DNA of 32,918 bases from a virus. The translations under genes and the position numbers were made by a program. Of this stretch, positions 1 through 5,281 are shown in pieces. Under the pieces are notes generated by a model. That model searched no databases. It was not told where the DNA came from and saw only the letters and a list, made by a program, of their open reading frames with translations. Numbering within the stretch: position 1 is the first letter of the stretch; every line of letters begins with the position of its first letter. The stretch spans positions 1-32,918 of the IMG/VR virus record IMGVR_UViG_3300035698_005819, one strand, 5' to 3'.

Positions 1-595
1 GGTGCGACATGCTGTCCCACACGCTGGCCCCCACGCTGGACCACATGCTGGCCCCCACGCTGGACCACATGCTGTCCCTCACGCTGGCCCCCACGCTGGA
101 CCACATGCTGGCCCTCACGCTGTCCCTCACGCTGGCCCCCACGCTGGCCCACACGCTGACCCCCACGCTGTCCCACACGCTGTCCCTCACGCTGTCCCTC
201 ACGCTGGCCCCCACGCTGTCCCAACGTCTAAGCAGTAGTATGTCTTTTTTGGATACCTTAGTCCTTTTCTTTAAAGCTAGAGGGTTCAATATATCTTTTA
301 TTTTAAGTTGTGGCACTATCTTGTAAAAGTCTAACTTAGCTATAAACTCTTTTGCTTTAACTGTATCATCAGTTGTATTTATTTGATCTACTGTAAACTT
401 CTTTGTTAGAGGATTGTACTCATACTTGTTTAATTTATCTTCTTTCTCCCCCTTAAAGCCGTAATAGTCCGCTATAGATGTATGAGAGTCAGGCTGGTAG
501 TCTAGCTCCCCCTTTAAACATCTATTCCTTAACTTCCAATCAAAGTAATAAAACTTACCCCTACCGTTACTTACAAAACTAAAAAATGAACACAT
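1..595 (-). CDS. Tetrapeptide-repeat (xxSV) protein, C-terminus outside window
   Basis: An open frame begins with ATG at 595, preceded by a GAAGG Shine-Dalgarno, and runs without a stop through the left edge, giving at least 198 residues. The first ~124 residues are an ordinary charged sequence in AT-rich codons. From about residue 125 it becomes 18 consecutive tetrapeptides of the form [W/G/R]-[D/A/S/V]-S-[V/M]. The repeat stays in frame with the upstream part, which supports it as real coding sequence. The codons in the repeat (GGG, GCC, GAC, AGC, GTG) are unlike those of every other gene here. I do not recognise a function. Short-period solenoid or surface-exposed repeats are possible structures. 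The gene ends the leftward early operon within this window. Confidence 0.75.
   Translation of the reverse strand, partial: MCSFFSFVSNGRGKFYYFDWKLRNRCLKGELDYQPDSHTSIADYYGFKGEKEDKLNKYEYNPLTKKFTVDQINTTDDTVKAKEFIAKLDFYKIVPQLKIKDILNPLALKKRTKVSKKDILLLRRWDSVGASVRDSVRDSVWDSVGVSVWASVGASVRDSVRASMWSSVGASVRDSMWSSVGASMWSSVGASVWDSMSH
8..223 (-). repeat. 12-bp GC-rich tandem repeat, 18 copies
   Basis: Read on the minus strand, each unit is [T/G/A]GG [G/T][A/C/T]C AGC [G/A]TG. There are eighteen uninterrupted units. AGC is invariant, and every difference between units changes an amino acid, with no synonymous variation. The repeat is GC-rich in an AT-rich genome. It may continue past the left edge, where the last visible bases read TCG CAC. 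Confidence 0.95.
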
Positions 596-599
596 AATA

Positions 600-818
600 C
601 TATACCTTCTCTCTATATATCTTTTTAGTACCTAAACCATTATCTTGTTTATAATCATAATCCCCAGCATGTTCCTCTTTCCATCCATCTTTTCCTATAC
701 TCTCTAACTCCTTTAGTAGTAGGGCTATAGCTCCACCCAACCCAAACAGTATAAATGTTATCAGGTAAAATGGTCTGATAATCATATCCTTAATATATAG
801 TAAACTGCCCTTTATCAT
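600..818 (-). CDS. Small single-pass membrane protein
   Basis: This encodes 72 residues from an ATG preceded by AAGGAGAAG. Residues ~12-35 form one hydrophobic segment rich in Leu, Ile, Phe and Gly, followed by a charged tail containing many Lys, Glu and Asp residues. The topology is probably N-terminus inside with the charged tail on one face, but the orientation is uncertain. It lies in the leftward operon, and its 3' end carries the Shine-Dalgarno of the repeat-protein gene. No family was recognised. Confidence 0.65.
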   Translation of the reverse strand: MIKGSLLYIKDMIIRPFYLITFILFGLGGAIALLLKELESIGKDGWKEEHAGDYDYKQDNGLGTKKIYREKV

Positions 819-829
819 CTTACTTCTCC

Positions 830-1012
830 TTATTTATAAACTTGTATCTCAAATCCCCTATTGACTAATCTTTGAAATAGTCTGGTATCAATAATCTCAA
901 ACGCCTCTCCTTGTCTAGTCCATGCAGTTCTGCCATCAGGATAATCCTTTGTAATTGTTACTCTCAATTCATTCTCATTAGAAGTCTCTATTGCATCCAT
1001 TATATTAAACAT
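830..1012 (-). CDS. Hypothetical protein, 60 aa
   Basis: This is a small acidic and polar protein with no recognised domain. I start it at ATG 1012 because AAGGAG lies about 10 bases upstream. The in-frame GTG at 1021 abuts that Shine-Dalgarno and would be too close. The Shine-Dalgarno and stop of the preceding zinc-ribbon gene overlap this start region, so the two are probably translationally coupled. Confidence 0.6.
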   Translation of the reverse strand: MFNIMDAIETSNENELRVTITKDYPDGRTAWTRQGEAFEIIDTRLFQRLVNRGFEIQVYK

Positions 1013-1013
1013 C

Positions 1014-1136
1014 TTAATCACTCTCCTTCACTTCTACCATCTCACTACCACACTGTTTACATTTAATTACTAATAGCATCCCTTCCATTTTTACTCTAAC
1101 ATCACTACCGCACCTTTTACATCTATATTTTAGCAT
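1014..1136 (-). CDS. Micro zinc-ribbon protein, 40 aa
   Basis: A 40-residue frame starts at ATG 1136. It has two Cys-x-x-Cys pairs (near residues 6-9 and 26-29), each followed by Gly-Ser, in the layout of a minimal zinc ribbon. The two halves resemble each other, each ending in a basic or polar Cys-Gly-Ser turn. It sits one base from the stop of the lipoprotein gene upstream and runs into the next gene. Such proteins often bind nucleic acid or polymerase, but no partner is evident here. The paired cysteines and tight packing make it more convincing than its length alone would. Confidence 0.65.
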   Translation of the reverse strand: MLKYRCKRCGSDVRVKMEGMLLVIKCKQCGSEMVEVKESD

Positions 1137-1137
1137 A

Positions 1138-1608
1138 TTAATCACCCCTCCCCATCTTTAAGAACCTTACATATTTATAATTAGGGTAAGTTGCTCTAGC
1201 TATTTGTTCAATATTATCGCTAGGGTAAAATATCCCATTATTAATATGGCCTACTCCTTTGATATAAGCAACAACATGGGCCTCTTCAAAGTTGCAGATA
1301 TATAAACATTGTACTTCATAGTTATCTCTTAATAGATAGTAAGCTAATAAAACAAAATCTTCACAATCTCCGTATCTATCATCCCATGTTACAAGAGGGT
1401 TTTTCCATTCATCTTCCTGTGTTACATCAGCTCTCCACCTTATCCATTTACTTATATATTTACTTGCCCCATAAGGTGTCAAGTTCTTAGTCCTTAACAG
1501 TTGTAGCCTAGGTTGTATATCTGCTGGTTCAGGATCAAAATCTGTAGGCGTATCAATTATCCCACAACCTGTTAGAAATACTAATAGTATTATTATATAT
1601 TTATTCAT
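1138..1608 (-). CDS. Lipoprotein with transglutaminase-like (papain-fold) domain
   Basis: The protein has 156 residues. An N-terminal hydrophobic signal ends in the lipobox Leu-Thr-Gly-Cys (Cys15), which predicts lipidation after export. The residue after the cysteine is Gly rather than Asp, which in Gram-negatives favours sorting to the outer membrane. The mature part has a Gly-Asp-Cys-Glu-Asp motif (Cys82) starting a helix, then Ala-His (His111), then an Asp near residue 131. This spacing fits the Cys-His-Asp triad of transglutaminase-like cysteine peptidases (the bacterial BTLCP-like group). A protease or amidase acting on the envelope is plausible, as is a non-catalytic role such as superinfection exclusion. 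The Shine-Dalgarno AGGAG precedes the ATG. It lies in the early leftward operon, not the lysis cassette. Confidence 0.7.
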   Translation of the reverse strand: MNKYIIILLVFLTGCGIIDTPTDFDPEPADIQPRLQLLRTKNLTPYGASKYISKWIRWRADVTQEDEWKNPLVTWDDRYGDCEDFVLLAYYLLRDNYEVQCLYICNFEEAHVVAYIKGVGHINNGIFYPSDNIEQIARATYPNYKYVRFLKMGRGD

Positions 1609-1854
1609 TTAATTTCTCCTATACTTAGTATCAAACATATAACCTATCTCACTACTACTCAACGCCTCTAAATAATCATCCCCATCTAATATCCCGTATT
1701 GCCCGAGTCTATAGTCTATGATAATAAAATCTTCTACCTTCTCAATATTGCCTCTATCCTTTAGCAGTTCTGGAGATGATACTTGACAAGCGCAACTACC
1801 GTCCATCTTAGCTATAAACTTATCACTAATCGTTACACCTTTTTTGTTTATCAT
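1609..1854 (-). CDS. Hypothetical protein, 81 aa
   Basis: A mixed-charge small protein starts at ATG 1854 with AAGGGG about 8 bases upstream. It has a Cys-Ala-Cys near residue 21 and an acidic second half. There is no recognisable domain. Its stop is directly followed by the ATG of the lipoprotein gene, and its last codons carry that gene's Shine-Dalgarno. Confidence 0.55.
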   Translation of the reverse strand: MINKKGVTISDKFIAKMDGSCACQVSSPELLKDRGNIEKVEDFIIIDYRLGQYGILDGDDYLEALSSSEIGYMFDTKYRRN

Positions 1855-1884
1855 CTTTACACCCCTTAATATCTTTCAGCCTCT

Positions 1885-1968
1885 TTAGTTTTGGGGATTG
1901 CCCAATAACCATAATAATGTATCTCTATCGTTTAGTTTAGTATCATATTCCTCAGTTATATTTTCCAT
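1885..1968 (-). CDS. Possible 27-aa peptide
   Basis: A short frame from ATG 1968 is preceded by GAGGTG at a good distance and lies in the gap between two better-supported genes of the same operon. The peptide is acidic at its N-terminus and hydrophobic near Leu-Leu-Trp-Leu-Leu. Only the ribosome site and the position support it. Confidence 0.35.
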   Translation of the reverse strand: MENITEEYDTKLNDRDTLLWLLGNPQN

Positions 1969-1970
1969 AA

Positions 1971-2114
1971 TCACACCTCATCACTTGTTATTACTGCTTT
2001 ATAATCTTTCACTCTTTCAATATGAAGTTTAAACTTTACTGCACTATCATAATCCAGAAATTGTCTACTCATAACCTCTATATTATTTATAGTATATATA
2101 ACTACACTATACAT
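1971..2114 (-). CDS. Hypothetical protein, 47 aa
   Basis: The frame is open back to 2216, but GAGGAG lies about 9 bases upstream of ATG 2114, and the 5' part of the long frame is occupied by another gene in a different frame. I therefore start at 2114. The product has an N-terminal beta-like stretch followed by a charged helix. No family was recognised. Confidence 0.55.
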   Translation of the reverse strand: MYSVVIYTINNIEVMSRQFLDYDSAVKFKLHIERVKDYKAVITSDEV

Positions 2115-2244
2115 GGTAATAAACTCCTCTATAACATTGGTCAACATAAACTCTATTATATTGGTCAATTGTAACACGCCCTGTTCTACAATACTTAAAT
2201 AGTAGTTTTGCATCAACTTCTTTTTGTGTTATATTTACGTCCAT
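2107..2244 (-). CDS. Hypothetical protein, 45 aa
   Basis: A frame from ATG 2244 (AGGTG upstream) runs to a TAG that overlaps the ATG of the next gene by eight bases, giving 45 residues. It is polar, with several Tyr, Arg and two Cys. The overlap places the next gene's GAGGAG inside this coding sequence, which fits translational coupling. The function is unknown. Confidence 0.5.
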   Translation of the reverse strand: MDVNITQKEVDAKLLFKYCRTGRVTIDQYNRVYVDQCYRGVYYHV

Positions 2245-2253
2245 TTTAATCAC

Positions 2254-2556
2254 CTACCTTATTAATTTAAACTCATTATCAATTACTACTCCTAAACTAT
2301 CCTGCCCTAATATCCCTGCAAAGTATTCTATAACCTCTTTAGCTATTATATTATCTCCGTAAGTCTCATATACAATCACATGCTCGGTTTGTTTTTCACC
2401 TTTAGCATTTATATATCCACCTATTGCATTATAATATGTATAACCACCATTTAAACTACTCTTAAACTCTATCTCATTTATGTATCGCTCAATCTTGCAT
2501 TGTGGTATCGGTTTGCCCTCTTTAGTTATTGAAGGGACGTAGTATTTAATATACAT
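2254..2556 (-). CDS. Hypothetical protein, 100 aa
   Basis: The likely start is ATG 2556, preceded by AGGGGG. An in-frame ATG at 2574 lacks such a site. The product is rich in Tyr, Ile and Gly and looks like an alternating beta-strand domain, with a helix near residues 70-85. No family was recognised. It overlaps the 3' end of the preceding 52-residue gene by 11 bases. Confidence 0.6.
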   Translation of the reverse strand: MYIKYYVPSITKEGKPIPQCKIERYINEIEFKSSLNGGYTYYNAIGGYINAKGEKQTEHVIVYETYGDNIIAKEVIEYFAGILGQDSLGVVIDNEFKLIR

Positions 2557-2704
2557 GATTAATCCCCCTGACATTATTGTCTCTTTCTTTTTCTGCTAGT
2601 CTCTCTAAATATTCCCGCTGTTTTAAAGTCAATTCAAATCCATCTAATATCTTGAGCTTTTTCTCATAATTTAAGTTGTTTTGATAAACTTGTGATAGTA
2701 CCAT
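2546..2704 (-). CDS. Small helical protein, 52 aa
   Basis: Starts at ATG 2704 with GAGGGTG about 7 bases upstream and stops inside the start of the next gene. The sequence is strongly helical and charged, with a Lys-Gln-Arg-Glu segment and heptad-like leucines, so a short coiled coil is possible. The function is unknown. Confidence 0.5.
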   Translation of the reverse strand: MVLSQVYQNNLNYEKKLKILDGFELTLKQREYLERLAEKERDNNVRGINHVY

Positions 2705-2721
2705 AATTGCACCCTCTTTCT

Positions 2722-2952
2722 TTAGTCTAAATTAAAATGGTTCATAAACTTGTGGACCTTATATTTTAGTAGTTCTGGTAAGCATTCAGGATTGTCATAG
2801 ACAACATGCCCGCTATTATACATTACAGGATAGTCAACACGCCAGTCATTATCAGTTATTTTATACCACCTTGCACCCGTATCATGTTCATGTATTTCAA
2901 AAGTCCATGTTATTTTCTTTTGTACTAAAATATCTTCTTTAATTAATAGCAT
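2722..2952 (-). CDS. Hypothetical protein, 76 aa
   Basis: Starts at ATG 2952 after AAGGAGATGAG. It is rich in aromatic residues and His, with alternating hydrophobic residues that suggest a small beta-sandwich or beta-alpha fold. It is the second gene of the leftward operon after the promoter. No family was recognised. Confidence 0.6.
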   Translation of the reverse strand: MLLIKEDILVQKKITWTFEIHEHDTGARWYKITDNDWRVDYPVMYNSGHVVYDNPECLPELLKYKVHKFMNHFNLD

Positions 2953-2966
2953 TTTAACTCATCTCC

Positions 2967-3245
2967 TTATTTTGTTTGCTCACCTATGGCTACAACGCCT
3001 GACTTGTTCAATTTTATACAATTGGCTAATATTCTCTCTCTATTGCTATTATCATTCAAAGACTTGATAGCTCTTTTTTGTACCTCTTCAATAGAGACAC
3101 CAGACTTGATTAATCTCCTATAATACTCCTGTTGATTGCGTTCACGTTTAGTCAATGGTGTAAAAGTCTTTACTGTTTGAATAGTATAACCAGACAAGTT
3201 TTGAGTCGTGTTATATTGTTGAATCTCATCATTATAGTTTAACAT
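2967..3245 (-). CDS. First gene of leftward operon, hypothetical, 92 aa
   Basis: Starts at ATG 3245 after AAGGTGGTGATATAAA and lies about 35 bases downstream of a near-consensus promoter. The N-terminus is polar (Asn, Gln, Thr, Tyr). The middle has a basic helix rich in Arg and Glu, and the C-terminal half looks helical. First genes of phage early operons are often host-takeover or regulatory proteins, but nothing in the sequence identifies a function. Confidence 0.6.
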   Translation of the reverse strand: MLNYNDEIQQYNTTQNLSGYTIQTVKTFTPLTKRERNQQEYYRRLIKSGVSIEEVQKRAIKSLNDNSNRERILANCIKLNKSGVVAIGEQTK

Positions 3246-3278
3246 TTTATATCACCACCTTATTTATATATCGTCATT

Positions 3279-3307
3279 ATTATATCAAAACTTGCATGTT
3301 ATTTCAA
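3279..3307 (-). promoter_or_regulatory. Sigma70-type promoter for leftward operon
   Basis: On the minus strand, TTGAAA (3307-3302) is followed after exactly 17 bases by TATAAT (3284-3279). TG one base before the -10 makes it an extended -10 as well. It sits about 35 bases upstream of the first leftward start codon. It is the best promoter match in the window and implies that host RNA polymerase transcribes the early operon. Confidence 0.8.
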
Positions 3308-3384
3308 GGCTTATTTAGTCCCTCTATAATACGGCCCTACTAGACCAAGCGTTTTTGTTGTACCTGCACCATAAACTGAGATAG

Positions 3385-3558
3385 TTGGCATATATAATTG
3401 CATTGATATATTCTGTTGGATAGTTTATTTACTGTACCTAGGCTATATTTAATTGTACCTATGTTTTGTGTTTAATAGCATACTGCCAGTTAAATGGTAG
3501 ATTAGGTTGCCCTCACGAATACTTGGCATAATTATTACATCAACTAAATATGCCAAGT
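3385..3558. repeat. TTGGCATA sites, two forming a 10-bp inverted repeat
   Basis: ACTTGGCATA at 3521-3530 and its exact reverse complement at 3549-3558 are separated by 18 bases. A third copy of TTGGCATA lies at 3385-3392, upstream of the early promoter. The arrangement fits binding sites for a dimeric regulator or an initiator. Confidence 0.5.
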
Positions 3559-3732
3559 TTATACCCTAAATATAGCTCGGGGTAGTAAGAGGTTATATAG
3601 AAATAAAATCACGTTGTAGGGATACTCACGTCCCGTAAATTGCACAGTATTGCACAGTTATTATATGTATAGATAACAGGGTTTTATTCGATTATCTAGT
3701 CATAAAGTAAGAGTCTAATACATATCTCCTAT

Positions 3733-3818
3733 GATATGTACTATATATCCTCAGGGATATGTACTATATATCATTAGAGGCATGTACTATATATCTCCTA
3801 TGATATATATATAATAAT
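3733..3818. repeat. 23-bp iterons with near-palindromic core
   Basis: A 17-base near-dyad, GATATGTACTATATATC, begins at 3733 and 3756 and recurs as GGCATGTACTATATATC at 3779, giving an exact 23-base period with 6-base linkers. A degenerate fourth unit starts at 3802, and a weaker one may end at 3726. The linker TCCTAT recurs at 3727 and 3796. The regular phasing resembles initiator-binding iterons. Confidence 0.7.
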
Positions 3819-3955
3819 ACATATATAATAATACAAAGAAAAGAATATATTATATAAGGAAGATTAGTATATTATCTTTATTTTAATATAATACATCTAA
3901 ATATAATTACAGTTTAGTTAAATTCATGTTGACGATAAGGGGTGCAGAAATACAA

Positions 3956-3968
3956 GTGTCAATGACAC
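3956..3968. repeat. 13-bp palindrome GTGTCA-A-TGACAC
   Basis: This is a perfect 6-bp inverted repeat around one central A, of the size and symmetry of a repressor or activator half-site pair. It lies upstream of the first rightward micro-gene. No linked regulator gene was recognised. Confidence 0.4.
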
Positions 3969-4176
3969 GCTAGACAAGGTACGGTTTTGAATTGATAAGA
4001 GATAAGGTATAGCTTTAATGTCCTGTCTAAGGTATCTAGTTGTCCAGTGACAGCGTTTTTATGGTGTATTGTATTAGTTTGTATGTTATGGTATATCTAG
4101 TGTATTCTAGGGGATTGTCGTAGCCCTAAGAGTATAGGGGAAGTCTAAGTATATAAGATGTAAGGAGTAATAACCA

Positions 4177-4314
4177 ATGATAAGAAAAGATAGCAAGTTC
4201 ATAGAATATATAGAAGAGTTGATAGCTAGTAGGCTTGCATATGATGAGGCTAAGAAGATAGATGATTGCATAATGGAAGGGTACAATCAACATCATAAGG
4301 ATAGTAAAGCATAG
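4177..4314 (+). CDS. Small helical protein, 45 aa
   Basis: Starts at ATG 4177 after AAGGAG with 9 bases of spacing and ends at TAG 4312. The sequence is charged (Lys, Glu, Asp), helical and has one Cys. It is the only supported gene between the control region and the packaging block. A longer antisense frame across it looks like a membrane protein, but that is what the complement of a Lys/Glu-rich helix produces. The function is unknown. Confidence 0.5.
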   Translation: MIRKDSKFIEYIEELIASRLAYDEAKKIDDCIMEGYNQHHKDSKA

Positions 4315-4697
4315 CATGGGTATAACGATAGTCAATAGCATGGGATATCAAGGGTAGGGCACCACCATCACACCTATATCCTATTGCCGACCGTTGAGGC
4401 GATACCACCCACCACTAGTGCTTATATATGGCCTAGTCCATGCTTATATTTTTTATTATTAAATTTTTTATTGGGGGGAATTATGCTGGAGTAGGGGTAC
4501 TATTACTAAAACTCATATTTCGCTTACCTAAGCTAATTAAATATTTTGCGCTACTATAAGTAGAGGGGTAAATTAACGATAAGGGTATAGATATGGGTAC
4601 CTCACCTAATAGGTAATACAGAATTGGCTTAAATACGCTACTTTCTGATAAACAACAATGTACCGCTACACATACCTTTAGAGCAATGGAGATTTCG
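4315..4697. other. Intergenic region, no gene seen
   Basis: About 380 bases without a supportable ORF. ATAGCATGGG occurs twice (4311-4320 and 4335-4344). An A/T run near 4447-4472 is followed by six G. No tRNA-like cloverleaf or clear promoter could be identified. It probably contains the leader of the packaging and structural transcript. Confidence 0.4.
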
Positions 4698-4775
4698 ATG
4701 CTAATAATACCGTTAATTTATATGATGATAATGGTCCTCGCTATGGTTTATGGACTGTGGAAGGAGATCTTATGA
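4698..4775 (+). CDS. 25-aa single-pass membrane micropeptide
   Basis: A frame from ATG 4698 has GGAG seven bases upstream and encodes an almost entirely hydrophobic peptide (Ile, Leu, Met, Val, Tyr) ending in Trp-Lys-Glu. Its TGA overlaps the ATG of the terminase small subunit as ATGA, so it may couple translation of that gene. It could be a leader peptide rather than a functional protein. Confidence 0.45.
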   Translation: MLIIPLIYMMIMVLAMVYGLWKEIL

Positions 4776-5281
4776 GTAGACTCTCAGATGAGGAAGTTAA
4801 GAAGAAATGGGATAAGTTTGCTGCAGCCTATGTAGGAGATGCAAAGGGGAATGGAGCTTTGGCAGCTAGGATGGCTGGATATGCAGAATCTAGAGCACCT
4901 CGGACCGCCTATAATCTACTTAATGAAAATGAGTATGTTAAGAATAAGATAGCAACGTACCAATCTCTCAGTAAAGAGCAATCTACAGATAGTGTAGGAT
5001 CTATAAAGGACATATTTGAAACGGTAGGTCCAACTGCTTTGAAGATTTTAGCTGAGAAAGCTAAGACTGATGTAGGGGCAGCCAAGCAATTTATGGAATT
5101 AAAGCTCAAGTTTGAAAAGAAAGACCAAGAGGTGCTAGGCGATTTTGAAGGATGCAGTACAGCAGAGATTATTAGAAGAATCGGCGATTGTATACAAGAG
5201 GCTTCAAGCATTAAAGCTAGAGCTTTGGAAGCGTTTGGAATTGGAGATCTGCCAGACGGATCTGATGTATCTGGTATCTAA
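4772..5281 (+). CDS. terS: Terminase small subunit
   Basis: The protein has 169 residues. The N-terminal ~75 residues match the Terminase_2 pattern: a Phe-Ala-x-x-Tyr helix, then Asn-Gly-Ala-x-Ala-Ala-x-x-Ala-Gly-Tyr, then a Leu-Leu-x-x-x-x-Tyr-Val segment. In the family this is a helix-turn-helix DNA-recognition domain that binds the packaging site. The rest is helical, as expected for oligomerisation and contact with the large subunit. I start at ATG 4772 because AAGGAG lies just upstream; the in-frame GTG at 4757 precedes that site. The 3' part overlaps the large subunit by up to 137 bases. Confidence 0.85.
   Translation: MSRLSDEEVKKKWDKFAAAYVGDAKGNGALAARMAGYAESRAPRTAYNLLNENEYVKNKIATYQSLSKEQSTDSVGSIKDIFETVGPTALKILAEKAKTDVGAAKQFMELKLKFEKKDQEVLGDFEGCSTAEIIRRIGDCIQEASSIKARALEAFGIGDLPDGSDVSGI

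Larger units (their letters stand above)
3308..4176. other. AT-rich non-coding control region, candidate origin
   Basis: I find no convincing gene in these ~870 bases. They separate the leftward operon from the rightward block. The region contains TTGGCATA sites, a 10-bp inverted repeat, a twice-repeated TTGCACAGTA/TTA motif (about 3639-3660), 23-bp iterons, an AT-only stretch rich in TATA/AATA (about 3800-3900) and a 13-bp palindrome. Iterons beside an easily melted AT-rich tract are typical of replication origins. Operator function for a phage regulator is the main alternative. Confidence 0.5.

Noticed and set aside
1-223. Diversity-generating retroelement variable region
   Set aside because: Variation falls at fixed repeat positions rather than at adenines of a template copy, and no reverse transcriptase or template repeat is in the window.
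1-223. Eukaryotic minisatellite contamination or chimeric assembly
   Set aside because: The repeat is GC-rich and minisatellite-like, but exact frame continuity with the upstream phage gene over eighteen codon-phased units makes this less likely. It is not excluded without read data.
2-326. Plus-strand frames across the left-edge repeat (Pro-His-Ala-Gly-type and Leu/Thr-Pro-type repeats)
   Set aside because: The repeat is open in several frames by its composition. Only the minus-strand frame joins in phase to a normal coding sequence with a Shine-Dalgarno, and it agrees with the operon direction.
3733-3818. CRISPR array
   Set aside because: The 23-base periodicity leaves only 6-base linkers, there are no spacers of normal length and no cas genes are present.
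4126-4341. Minus-strand frame of 71 residues that looks like a multi-pass membrane protein
   Set aside because: It is antisense to a plus-strand micro-gene with a good ribosome site. The complement of a Lys/Glu-rich helix naturally yields hydrophobic codons, and no Shine-Dalgarno was seen.
3308-4697. tRNA genes in the control region
   Set aside because: No cloverleaf with a T-loop and acceptor stem could be found by eye on either strand.
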